From Candidatus Gastranaerophilales bacterium (lineage in GTDB: Bacteria > Cyanobacteriota > Vampirovibrionia > Gastranaerophilales > Gastranaerophilaceae): DNA of 48,274 bases. The position numbers and the translations under genes are program-made. This document shows, piece by piece, positions 1-8,157 of the stretch. Every line of letters begins with the position of its first letter. Within the stretch, counting starts at the first letter, position 1. Below the pieces are notes generated by a model. That model ran no database searches. It saw nothing but the letters and a program-made list of their open reading frames with translations, and was not told the origin of the DNA. The stretch is from the NCBI GenBank assembly GCA_944323625.1, contig CALUTD010000018.1:1-48274 (forward strand), written 5' to 3'.

Positions 1-60
1 TATTGCGATATTTTAACAAAAAATAAAACAAAAATATAGTTTAAAAAAGGAGTACTTATT

Positions 61-291
61 ATGACAACAAAGAAACCTATTTTTATTATTAAATTTGACA
101 ATTCTAACCCAACAGAGGAAGAAAGAGCAAAAGCCATTTGTGATTTAATTTTATGTTTAATGAAATTATCAGCAAAGCAAGAGGCTAAAAAGTTTAAAAC
201 GAAAAAAGAGCAAAAAGAATATGAACAAAATTTTTCTAATTTTGTTTCAAAAGCCTTATGTGACACTAGTTTTGACGATAAAAAACAATAA
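61..291 (+). CDS. Small hypothetical protein (76 aa)
   Basis: I do not recognise this protein. It is short and lysine-rich, with no signal peptide or membrane segment, and looks mostly helical. A strong ribosome binding site (AAAGGAG, 46-52) sits 8 bases before the ATG, which is the main reason to believe the gene is real. It is the first gene of the window, so any upstream partner is not visible. After its stop lies about 145 bp without a gene before the tRNA-Lys on the opposite strand. Confidence 0.6.
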   Translation: MTTKKPIFIIKFDNSNPTEEERAKAICDLILCLMKLSAKQEAKKFKTKKEQKEYEQNFSNFVSKALCDTSFDDKKQ

Positions 292-403
292 AATTATGCT
301 CGAACTTCTAAGACTCATATTATTATTGAGTTTTGACGATTGATTATTTTTGGTGTCTACCTTGTTTGAACAGGTGTAGAGCCGAAAAGCCGCATTTTGA
401 CAA

Positions 404-434
404 TAAAAAAAGAAGTCTTAATGACTTCTTTTTA
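404..434 (-). terminator. Intrinsic terminator of tRNA-Lys(CTT)
   Basis: A 7-bp stem (411-417 with 423-429, AGAAGTC/GACTTCT) is extended by A/T pairs and followed, in the minus direction, by a run of T. It lies just beyond the CCA end of the tRNA. Confidence 0.75.
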
Positions 435-436
435 AA

Positions 437-512
<76 letters not shown>

Positions 513-568
513 ATTTTATAAAAATATTATAATATAAAAACAAATTTTTTCTACAAAAATAAATATTA

Positions 569-597
569 TTGCAATAAAATTTATATTATTATATAAT
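569..597 (+). promoter_or_regulatory. Predicted sigma-70 promoter of the SLH-protein gene
   Basis: TTGCAA (569-574), a 17-bp spacer and TATAAT (592-597) lie about 38 bp before the preferred start codon of the SLH-protein gene. This is a pattern match only. Confidence 0.55.
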
Positions 598-634
598 TCA
601 AAAAAAGTGTAATTTTTACAAAATGGAGAAAAAA

Positions 635-1891
635 ATGAAAAAGATTTTAGCTATCTTTGCCGTATTTTTCATGATGAACTCATTTAATGCCGCTAATGCA
701 GCTGTTTACAGCGATGTTCCGGCTGATTATTGGGCAAACAAAGAAATTACGGCTGTTGTTAACGACGGAATATTATTCCTCAATGGTAAATCATTTTTAC
801 CTGAAAAAGAAGTTACAAGATCGGATTTCAACTCTGCATTGTTAAGAACACTAGGTCACAGAACAGCTTCTATTACTGAAAGCAATCCGTTCTCTGATGT
901 TGTTTCTTCAAGAGATGATTACAGCGATATCTTGTTATCTTCAAAATTAGGCTTAATTTACGGATATTCAGACGGTACTTTTAAACCTGATAGAATTATG
1001 ACAAAAACAGAAGCAGCTTCTGTTATTAGCCACATTACAAAAGATTATAAAGGTGATCTTAATTCTTTAAAACCGTTTAAAGATAAAGCCGATGTTCCGG
1101 CATGGGGTGCTCATCAGTTTGCTAAAACTATTGATTTGGGTATCTATGTTAATTATCCTGATTTAGAAGAGCTACTTCCTAACAAAAATTTAAACAGAGC
1201 TGAAGCTGCAGTTTTATTGTATAAGTTAAAACAATCAATTAGCCAAGTTAAAGAACAATATGTAAGTAAGGAAACTTTGTTAGCTACGGAACATTTAAAT
1301 GAAACTAAAAAAGCTGAAGTTAATGAAGTTCAAATTACAAATACAAGAAAGATTGTTCTTGCTAAGAACATAATTAAAGGTTATTTCTATACATACTTTA
1401 CTTCTAAAGATGTTCAAGTAGGTGATACAGTTACATTTACAGCTAAAAATGACATTTATACAGAAGAAGGAACATTAGTAATTCCTGCTGCTACAACAAT
1501 GAAAGCTAAAGTAACATGTGTTGAACCTAAAAAATGGTGGAACAAAAATGATAAAGTTACTGTAGAATTTGAATCAATGACATTACCTTCAGGCGTTTGC
1601 GTTCCGTTTAGTGCAGAAGTTATTAACAATAACGGCGTATTGACAGAAAACAGATGGGCAAAACCGGTTGCTTATACAGTAGGCGGTGCTGTAGTTGGTG
1701 CCGGTGCCGGTGTTGGTATTGCAGGCTTTACAGGACATCATCACTATGGTAACGGTGTTGCTATAGGTACTCCGGTTGGTGCTGCTCTTGGTTTGATTAC
1801 AGGTTTAACAACAAAAGGTAGGACATACAAAGCTGATGATGGCGATTATGTTTGGTTAGAATTAACTCAAGATTTGTGTATTCCTAACTAG
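635..1891 (+). CDS. Secreted SLH-domain envelope protein
   Basis: This is an exported protein of 418 aa that probably anchors to, or acts in, the cell envelope. It starts with a Sec signal peptide (MKKILAIFAVFF, cleavage near NAANA-AVYSD). Two to three S-layer homology-type segments follow (residues about 25-200; F/Y-S-D-V, G-Y-S-D-G-T-F-K-P-D, R-A-E-A-A). A beta-rich segment (about 240-345) and a glycine-zipper stretch (GAGAGVG) close the protein. An in-frame ATG exists at 623, but GGAG at 626-629 lies between the two ATGs and fits the start at 635, which also gives a normal signal peptide. The gene stands alone, with its own promoter and terminator. SLH proteins in Cyanobacteria are often porins; no porin barrel is evident here. 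Confidence 0.85.
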   Translation: MKKILAIFAVFFMMNSFNAANAAVYSDVPADYWANKEITAVVNDGILFLNGKSFLPEKEVTRSDFNSALLRTLGHRTASITESNPFSDVVSSRDDYSDILLSSKLGLIYGYSDGTFKPDRIMTKTEAASVISHITKDYKGDLNSLKPFKDKADVPAWGAHQFAKTIDLGIYVNYPDLEELLPNKNLNRAEAAVLLYKLKQSISQVKEQYVSKETLLATEHLNETKKAEVNEVQITNTRKIVLAKNIIKGYFYTYFTSKDVQVGDTVTFTAKNDIYTEEGTLVIPAATTMKAKVTCVEPKKWWNKNDKVTVEFESMTLPSGVCVPFSAEVINNNGVLTENRWAKPVAYTVGGAVVGAGAGVGIAGFTGHHHYGNGVAIGTPVGAALGLITGLTTKGRTYKADDGDYVWLELTQDLCIPN

Positions 1892-1907
1892 GTTTCTAAA
1901 ATCTAAA

Positions 1908-1948
1908 TAAAAAAGGGGTATCTTATTTATAAGATGCCCTTTTTATAC
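1908..1948 (+). terminator. Intrinsic terminator after the SLH gene
   Basis: A hairpin AAAAGGGGTATCTT / AAGATGCCCTTTT has a short AT loop and a T-rich 3' arm. It contains one wobble pair. It lies 20 bp after the stop codon. Confidence 0.75.
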
Positions 1949-1951
1949 TAC

Positions 1952-1980
1952 TTGAAATATTATTTTGTTCTTGTTAGTAT
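1952..1980 (+). promoter_or_regulatory. Predicted promoter of rpsU
   Basis: TTGAAA (1952-1957), a 17-bp spacer and TAGTAT (1975-1980) lie between the SLH terminator and rpsU. This is a pattern match only. Confidence 0.4.
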
Positions 1981-2021
1981 TAGGGTAAATATAATGTAAT
2001 ATTGAAGGTGGTGAAAAATAA

Positions 2022-2195
2022 ATGCCGGAAGTAAGAGTTGGCGAAAACGAAAGTATTGAAAGCGCTCTTAAAAGATTTAAGAAAAAAATTCAAAAAGCAG
2101 GTATACTTTCAGAAATTAAACGTCGTGAACGTTACGAAAAGCCAAGTATAAAGAAAAAACGCAAATCAGAGGCGGCTCGTAAAAGACGAGTTTAA
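2022..2195 (+). CDS. rpsU: 30S ribosomal protein S21
   Basis: This gene encodes the small-subunit protein S21 (57 aa). The protein binds near the 3' end of 16S rRNA and helps initiation. Family hallmarks are present: start [13 protein letters not shown], then A-L-K-R-F-K-K-K, the R-R-E-R-Y-E-K-P segment and the very basic tail [13 protein letters not shown]. Length is normal for the shorter form of the family. A strong purine-rich ribosome binding site (GAAGGTGGTGA) precedes the ATG. The gene is monocistronic, lying between its own promoter and a perfect terminator. Confidence 0.97.
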   Translation: MPEVRVGENESIESALKRFKKKIQKAGILSEIKRRERYEKPSIKKKRKSEAARKRRV

Positions 2196-2207
2196 AAATT
2201 TTATATA

Positions 2208-2240
2208 TAAGAGAACTTTTTAAGTTCTCTTATTTGTTTT
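2208..2240 (+). terminator. Intrinsic terminator of rpsU
   Basis: A perfect 11-bp stem (TAAGAGAACTT, 2208-2218, with 2222-2232) closes a TTT loop and is followed by TTTGTTTT. Confidence 0.9.
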
Positions 2241-2254
2241 GAGGAGTTAGAAAA

Positions 2255-3781
2255 GTGGATAAAAAATTAATTTTTGCAATTGCAGTAACAATTGTATATG
2301 CAATATTTACTTTTATTGGTGTTCTTCATCATGAGGTTTGGGCGGATGAAGCTCAAGTATGGCAATTGTGTAAATATATGTCTGTTCCTGAATTATTTCA
2401 TCATTTACATAATGAAGGACATCCGGCATTTTTTTATCTGCTTGTAATGCCGTTTGCAAAAATATTTAATAATATAATTTGTATGCAGGTTATATGTTGG
2501 TTTGCAATGTGTTTAGCAGTATTTTTTCTAATGTATAAATCTCCGTTTAAATGGTATTTAAATTTTGCTATAATTTTAAGTGCAGGATTCATTTACTTTT
2601 TCCCTGTCATTGCAAGAAGTTATTCAATATTGCCGTTCTTAATTTTTGCAGCTGCATATTTATATACACGACAAAAGGAACATCCGGTTTTATATTCTCT
2701 TACTCTAAGTGCCATTGCCTGTACGCATGCAATTATGTTTTGCTTTGCTTTTGTATTATTCTGTATGTTTTTCTATGATAATATACTGAAAAAAAATGAA
2801 AGTGAACGCAATTTAAAACCATTTATTATAAGTTCGATAATAATGCTTTGTTCCTTTATTTATGTAGTTTGGCAGCTTCATGATACAACGTCAAGTAATT
2901 TTTATATTAAAATTGCAACAGGAGATTTTGTTCTTAGAGTTTGCAAAGTCTTTTTGTACTTTTTTATTAATGCATACGACAATTTAATTACGATAGATTT
3001 CAGACTTTTACATCCATTATTGGATATTACACTTATTTTAACTCTTTTTGTAATTTATATATTGCTATTTGTTAATTTATTTAAAAATAATAAAAAACTA
3101 TTTTTTGTTGCATTTCTTAGTATTGCTTTTCAATTTGCAATATATATAGCGGCTTATGCTGCCCATACTTATGTTACAAGAATATTTTCAGCTCATATTA
3201 TATTATTGTTTTGTTTTTGGATTTTGCTTGAGGAAAAAACATTTAATTCTAAATCAAAAATATGTTCTGAAAAAGTCACGAATGTACTGCTTGCAATATT
3301 TTTTATAATAACATCTTATAACGGCTTTAATTATTATTTTATGGATTTAAATCGTCCTTATGCTCCTGCCATAGAAACTTTTAATTACCTTAAAGATACA
3401 TTAAAAGAAAATGATTTAATTTTCATAGATAACGAATCGTTTAATGTTTCTCTTATTTATTATTTGGATAAAAATAAAATGGCAGAAAATGTATATTCCG
3501 TATTGCGTGGTAAAAATGTTAAATATGTTGTTTGGGATAAAACATCATATTTTATGTATGCAAATGAAGCCTGGAAGAATTATATTGAGTATATATTACA
3601 ACAAAACGAAATAAAAAATAATATATATATAATAAAAGCCTATGACAAACTTCCTAAAGATTATAAAAGACTTGATGAATTGTATCCCGATATGTTTGAA
3701 CTGGTATATAATTCTAATCCCGCAATGGTTATAAATGAAAAACATTTGGTTTATAAATATATAAAAGATAAACAGTATTAG
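2255..3781 (+). CDS. Polytopic GT-C-type glycosyltransferase-like membrane protein
   Basis: A 508-aa integral membrane protein with about ten hydrophobic helices over residues 1-350 and a soluble C-terminal part. The first loop carries H-E-V-W-A-D-E-A-Q-V-W followed by H-N-E-G-H-P. This resembles the acidic loop motif and ligand region of GT-C enzymes (ArnT/PMT/GT39 type) that use polyprenyl-phosphate sugars. The start codon is GTG, supported by GAGGAG at 2241-2246. Its stop overlaps the stop of rex, which converges on it. A second 508-aa protein of similar design lies at 41699. The donor and acceptor cannot be told from sequence, and a purely structural membrane role remains possible. Confidence 0.7.
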   Translation: MDKKLIFAIAVTIVYAIFTFIGVLHHEVWADEAQVWQLCKYMSVPELFHHLHNEGHPAFFYLLVMPFAKIFNNIICMQVICWFAMCLAVFFLMYKSPFKWYLNFAIILSAGFIYFFPVIARSYSILPFLIFAAAYLYTRQKEHPVLYSLTLSAIACTHAIMFCFAFVLFCMFFYDNILKKNESERNLKPFIISSIIMLCSFIYVVWQLHDTTSSNFYIKIATGDFVLRVCKVFLYFFINAYDNLITIDFRLLHPLLDITLILTLFVIYILLFVNLFKNNKKLFFVAFLSIAFQFAIYIAAYAAHTYVTRIFSAHIILLFCFWILLEEKTFNSKSKICSEKVTNVLLAIFFIITSYNGFNYYFMDLNRPYAPAIETFNYLKDTLKENDLIFIDNESFNVSLIYYLDKNKMAENVYSVLRGKNVKYVVWDKTSYFMYANEAWKNYIEYILQQNEIKNNIYIIKAYDKLPKDYKRLDELYPDMFELVYNSNPAMVINEKHLVYKYIKDKQY

Positions 3782-4401
3782 TTATCACTATGATTAACCG
3801 TAAACTGCAGGAAATTACCGATTAAGTTTTCATTCCAAACCTGAACATCATCAGGAACATTTAATACACAGGGAGTAAAATTCCAAATATATTTTATGCC
3901 CGATTTTACTAAAAAATCTGTTACTTCCTGAGCAGAGGTCCTGGGGACAGTCAGAACTGCTATTTTTGCATCAAATTTAGTGGCTAATTCGGGAAGTTTT
4001 TTTAAATCAAAAACTTTTTTATTATTAATCTGAGTTCCGATTTTTTCTTGACTATTGTCAAAAAGAGCTGAAATATTAAACCCATAAGCTTCAAAGTTAT
4101 CATATTTAGCAAGCGCCATTCCTAAATTGCCTGCCCCAACTATGAATGAAGTTTTAACTGTTTTAAATTTCAGAGTATCCTCTATTAAAACTTTTAGTTC
4201 TGCAGCTTTATACCCAACCTTACATTTACCTTTATATTTTAAAAGTGCAATGTCTTTTCTCACTTGAGTATTATCTATATGAAGCAAATCTGCAATTTGA
4301 GGACTCGAAATATATTCGATATCCTTATCAATATAATCTGATAAAATACTGTGATATAAAGTTAACCTGTTAATTACTTTATCTGTCAGAACATTTTTCA
4401 T
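3778..4401 (-). CDS. rex: Redox-sensing transcriptional repressor Rex
   Basis: Rex (207 aa) senses the NADH/NAD+ ratio and represses fermentation and respiration genes when NADH is low. The N-terminal winged helix (about 1-75) shows I-S-S-P-Q-I-A-D-L-L and the family's V-R-K-D-I. A Rossmann domain follows, with G-A-G-N-L-G-M-A-L (about 86-95), and the C-terminal helix used for domain swapping closes the protein. The reading frame extends upstream to 4485, but homology starts at MKNVLTDK, with an AGGA about 8 bases before the ATG. The neighbour adhE is a classic Rex target. A terminator separates the two genes, so rex may be read by leak-through or from its own promoter. Confidence 0.93.
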   Translation of the reverse strand: MKNVLTDKVINRLTLYHSILSDYIDKDIEYISSPQIADLLHIDNTQVRKDIALLKYKGKCKVGYKAAELKVLIEDTLKFKTVKTSFIVGAGNLGMALAKYDNFEAYGFNISALFDNSQEKIGTQINNKKVFDLKKLPELATKFDAKIAVLTVPRTSAQEVTDFLVKSGIKYIWNFTPCVLNVPDDVQVWNENLIGNFLQFTVNHSDN

Positions 4402-4411
4402 AAAACTAATC

Positions 4412-4448
4412 CTAAAAATAAGAGGAACGCAAGAAATACGTTCCTCTT
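4412..4448 (-). terminator. Intrinsic terminator between adhE and rex
   Basis: A 10-bp stem (AAGAGGAACG/CGTTCCTCTT, 4420-4429 with 4439-4448) is followed in the minus direction by ATTTTTA. It lies 15 bp after the adhE stop. Confidence 0.8.
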
Positions 4449-4462
4449 TAAGATATCTATGT

Positions 4463-7114
4463 TTATACAACACCGTTGAATGCATCGATGTAGATTTTTT
4501 TGATGTCTGACATCAACGGATATACAGGGTTAGCACCTGTACATTGGTCATCAAATGCCAATTCAACAAGTTCATCCAAGTTATCCATAAATGTCTTTTC
4601 ATCAACACCAAAATCTTTGATAGAGTTCGGAAGATTAATTTTCTTCATCAGGTCATCAACAGCTTTGATTAACAATTCAACTTTTTCGTCGTCATTCTTA
4701 CCGCCTAAGCCGAGTTCATCTGCAACTTGACCGTATTTTGCTTTAGCACAAGGGAATTTGTACTGCGGGAAGATTGCTTGTTTCTTAGGTGCATCAGAAG
4801 CATTATATTTAATAATTTGTCTTATTAATAATGCGTTAGCAACACCGTGAGGAACATGGTACATTGCACCTAGTTTATGCGCCATAGAGTGACACAAGCC
4901 TAAGAAAGAGTTAGCAAATGCCATACCTGCAATAGTTGCGGCATAGTGCATTTTTTCTCTAGCCATCGGGTCATTTGCACCTTCATTGTATGAGCGTTCA
5001 AGATATCTGAATACCAATTTAGTTGCTTCTAAAGCATTCGAATTAGTGAAGTTAGTTGCCATACAAGAAACATAAGCTTCAAGTGCGTGAACTAAAGCGT
5101 CAATACCTGATGCAGATGTTAAACCTTTAGGCATACCATCAACAAAGTTAGGATCAACAATTGCCATATTAGGTGTTAAGGCATAATCAGCAATTGCGTA
5201 TTTAACATGAGTTTCATCATCAGTAATAATTGCAAACGGAGTTACTTCACTACCTGTACCTGATGTTGTAGGAATAGCAACCATCATAGCTTTTTTACCC
5301 AATTCAGGAATACAGCAGATTCTTTTTCTAATATCCATAAATCTCATAGAAATATCTTCAAAGTTAATATCAGGTTGTTCATACATTAACCACATAATTT
5401 TTGCAGCATCCATAGGAGAACCGCCGCCCAAAGAAATAATTACATCAGGTTCAAAAGGTCTTAATGTAACCATAGCTTGATTAATTGTTGATAATGTAGG
5501 ATCCGGTTTTACATCAAAGAATACTTCGTGTTCAATACCGATTTCATCTAAAACTTTAGTAATATTATCAACGGCACCTGAATTAAACAAGAATCTGTCA
5601 GTAACAATAAATGCACGTTTTTTGCCTTGAAGTTCTCTGAGTGCTAGGTCTAAAGCTCCTCTTTTGAAGTATACTTTAGGCGGAACTTTGAACCACAACA
5701 TATTTTCTCTCCTTTCAGCAACAGTTTTGTAGTTTAATAAGTTTTCAACACCAATATTACCGGAAATGGCATTTTTACCCCAAGAACCACAACCTAAAGA
5801 AAGTGAAGGTTCAAGTTTAAAGTTGTATAAATCACCAATACCGCCTTGAGAAGAAGGAGAGTTGATTAAAATTCTGCAAGCAGGCATTTTTTCAGCATAT
5901 TTGTCAATTCTTTCTTTTGATCTTTCGTCGGTATAAAGAACTGCAGTATGACCTGCACCGCCTTTAGAAACAAGTTCATAAGCCATTTCAGCAGCCTGAT
6001 TAAAGTCTTCAGCTCTATACATAGTTAAAATCGGAGATAATTTTTCTCTTGAGAAAGGATCCGACCAATCAACAGATGGTCTTTCGCAAAGTAAAATTTT
6101 TGCGTTTTCAGGAGTTTTAAATCCTGCAAGTTCTGCTATTTTATGAGCGGACTGACCTACTATTGAAGGATGTGCAGTACCTCTTTGTGGATCAATAAAC
6201 GGTAAATCAATCATTTTCTTTTCATCTGATTTACTAACAATATATGCGCCTCTATATTCAAATTCTTTTTTAACTTTTTCATAAACGCTGTCAACAACAA
6301 CTACTGATTGTTCAGAAGCACAAATCATACCGTTATCGAAAGTTTTTGACATAAGGATAGAAGAAACTGCCATTTGAATATCAGCTGTTTCGTCTATAAC
6401 AGCGGAAGTATTACCGGGGCCTACACCTAATGCCGGGTTACCTGATGAATATGCCGCTTTAACCATGCCGGGGCCGCCTGTTGCCAAAATACAATCAATT
6501 GAAGGATGGTTCATTAATGCTGCAGAGAGTTCAACAGAAGGAACATCAATCCAGCCGATAATATCTTCAGGGGCACCTGCTTTAACAGCTGCATTTAAAA
6601 CTAATTTTGCAGCTTCAATTGTACATTTTTTTGCTCTAGGGTGGGGAGAGAAGATTATTGCATTTCTTGTTTTCAATGCTATTAATGATTTAAATATAGC
6701 TGTAGAAGTCGGGTTTGTGGTAGGAACAATACCTGCCAAAACACCTAAAGGTTCAGCTACTATTTTAATACCGTTAGCTTTATCTTCTCTGATTATTCCG
6801 CATGTTTTTGCGTTTTTATGTTTATTATAAATGTATTCTGATGCAAAATGGTTTTTAATAATTTTATCTTCCAAAACGCCCATGCCTGTTTCTTCAACAG
6901 CCATTCTTGCAAGAGGAATACGTGCTTTATCTGCAGCTGCTGCAGCTGCTTGAAAGATTGCATCTACTTGTTCTTGAGAATAAGTAGCAAAAATCTTTTG
7001 TGCTTTTTTAACTTTAGAAATCAACACTTCCAGTTGATCCAAAGTTTCAACAACATTAGATTGCTTAAGCGCTTTTTCTAATGCTTCAACATTTTTGTTG
7101 CTTTTTGTTGCCAT
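4463..7114 (-). CDS. adhE: Bifunctional acetaldehyde-CoA/alcohol dehydrogenase AdhE
   Basis: AdhE reduces acetyl-CoA to acetaldehyde and then ethanol, using two NADH, and so regenerates NAD+ in fermentation. The 883-aa length is normal for the fusion. The N-terminal aldehyde dehydrogenase half has the catalytic cysteine in N-G-M-I-C-A-S-E-Q (about residue 265). The C-terminal iron-dependent alcohol dehydrogenase half has G-G-G-S-P-M-D-A-A-K and the iron ligands in G-L-C-H-S-M-A-H-K and H-V-P-H-G. The frame runs on upstream to 7312, but the family start is MATKSNK, with AAAGGA 11 bases before the ATG. AdhE normally forms long helical filaments (spirosomes). Control by the adjacent Rex is likely, though no clean Rex operator was found. 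Confidence 0.97.
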   Translation of the reverse strand: MATKSNKNVEALEKALKQSNVVETLDQLEVLISKVKKAQKIFATYSQEQVDAIFQAAAAAADKARIPLARMAVEETGMGVLEDKIIKNHFASEYIYNKHKNAKTCGIIREDKANGIKIVAEPLGVLAGIVPTTNPTSTAIFKSLIALKTRNAIIFSPHPRAKKCTIEAAKLVLNAAVKAGAPEDIIGWIDVPSVELSAALMNHPSIDCILATGGPGMVKAAYSSGNPALGVGPGNTSAVIDETADIQMAVSSILMSKTFDNGMICASEQSVVVVDSVYEKVKKEFEYRGAYIVSKSDEKKMIDLPFIDPQRGTAHPSIVGQSAHKIAELAGFKTPENAKILLCERPSVDWSDPFSREKLSPILTMYRAEDFNQAAEMAYELVSKGGAGHTAVLYTDERSKERIDKYAEKMPACRILINSPSSQGGIGDLYNFKLEPSLSLGCGSWGKNAISGNIGVENLLNYKTVAERRENMLWFKVPPKVYFKRGALDLALRELQGKKRAFIVTDRFLFNSGAVDNITKVLDEIGIEHEVFFDVKPDPTLSTINQAMVTLRPFEPDVIISLGGGSPMDAAKIMWLMYEQPDINFEDISMRFMDIRKRICCIPELGKKAMMVAIPTTSGTGSEVTPFAIITDDETHVKYAIADYALTPNMAIVDPNFVDGMPKGLTSASGIDALVHALEAYVSCMATNFTNSNALEATKLVFRYLERSYNEGANDPMAREKMHYAATIAGMAFANSFLGLCHSMAHKLGAMYHVPHGVANALLIRQIIKYNASDAPKKQAIFPQYKFPCAKAKYGQVADELGLGGKNDDEKVELLIKAVDDLMKKINLPNSIKDFGVDEKTFMDNLDELVELAFDDQCTGANPVYPLMSDIKKIYIDAFNGVV

Positions 7115-7148
7115 AATGTTTCGAGTCCTTTCGTGATTAAAATCTCTA

Positions 7149-7176
7149 TTTATAGAAAACCATAAACAAATATCAA
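7149..7176 (-). promoter_or_regulatory. Predicted promoter of adhE
   Basis: On the minus strand TTGATA (7171-7176), a 16-bp spacer and TATAAA (7149-7154) lie 35-62 bp before the adhE start. This is a pattern match in AT-rich DNA, so confidence is limited. Confidence 0.4.
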
Positions 7177-7286
7177 AGTCAATAAAATCACATGTTAAAA
7201 AGATATAAAGACAAATTGAAATATTTACAATTTTAATGCAAAAATTATTAAATTTATGATAATATAAATATAAAGGAGATACAGAT

Positions 7287-8008
7287 ATGACAAAATTATA
7301 CAAATATACCACGGGGGGGGGGTATTTTCAAGTTCAAAATCCCTTACTCTATCTGAGGTTTTGATAACTATTGTTGTTATTGGAATAGTTGTTTCAATGA
7401 CAATACCTGTCGTCATTACAAATTATAGAAAAACACAAGTTGAAGCTAAATTGAAAAAATTTTATTCTTCTATGACTAACGCAATTCGTCTTTCCGAAAC
7501 AGAAAACGGAAACAGCTCTGATTGGCCTACGAATATGAACTGGAACAGTAAAGATGAATTATATGTTTGGTTTGATAAATATATTATGAAAAATGTAAAT
7601 TTATTAACGGATTGCCGCCAGGCAAAAGATAAAAGATGTGAAATACTGCTTAACAGTGAATATACAAATGATAATATTGCGGCAATTTATATATTTTCCG
7701 ATGGCAGCTACGTAAATATTATTCCCGGCGGAGGAAAAACAGAGGGTTTAGAAAGACAATTTCATCTTAGGTATGACATTAACGGGAATAAATCACCAAA
7801 TAAGCAGGGTAAAGATATTTTTTCTTTCAGGTTTGTAAACGGACAAATTAATTGCGACGGCCATAATACAGTTACAAGTACAAGTGTTTCCCAAAAAACA
7901 GACAGAAAAAAACTCATAGAATCTTGTAAACAGAGTCCGAAAACATGTACTTGCTTAATTATGAAAGATGCCTGGCTAATCAAAAAAGATTATCCTATTG
8001 CCCTGTAA
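7287..8008 (+). CDS. Type II/IV pseudopilin-like protein, out of frame at a G10 tract (phase-variable candidate)
   Basis: The gene has a ribosome binding site (AAAGGAGA, 7272-7279) and an ATG at 7287. The leader M-T-K-L-Y-K-Y-T-T-G-G-G runs into ten G (7313-7322) and then reads to a stop at 7362. The pilin body is in the -1 frame: G-V-F-S-S-S-K-S-L-T-L-S-E-V-L-I-T-I, a prepilin N-terminus with the +5 glutamate, then a helix of about 20 residues. The globular part has D-I-N-G-N-K-S-P-N and the C-terminus W-L-I-K-K-D-Y-P. These match the intact paralogue at 34949. Eight or eleven G would join leader and body, giving a protein of about 241 aa. The body frame has no good start of its own; TTG at 7361 would cut away the prepilin signal. 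It is OFF in this sequence, unless -1 slippage or a sequencing error explains the frame. The product would be a cell-surface or pseudopilus subunit. Confidence 0.75.
7313..7322 (+). repeat. Homopolymer tract G10 within the pseudopilin leader
   Basis: Ten consecutive G lie in DNA that is otherwise very poor in GC. The flanks are AC before and TATTTT after, as at the second tract at 34805. Tracts of this length slip readily in replication and act as on/off switches in known phase-variable genes. Confidence 0.95.
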
Positions 8009-8157
8009 TTAAAATGTAAATTGGAAGAAAGCAGAATAATAGGAGTATATGTTTCATCCTAAAAACCTTAACAAAACTTAAAAGTATTTTATATTAATTA
8101 AAGAAAATTATTTTAATATCCGATTATAGTTATGTCGAGTAAAGAAGGATATTAGGA

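Noticed and set aside
7216-7230. Near-palindrome TTGAAATATTTACAA as a Rex operator upstream of adhE
   Set aside because: It is three bases shorter than the 18-bp Rex site and the half-sites are spaced wrongly; chance is likely in such AT-rich DNA.
8049-8081. Ten-residue ORF behind AGGAG before the giant gene
   Set aside because: Only three bases separate AGGAG and ATG, too close for good initiation; no sign of an attenuator.
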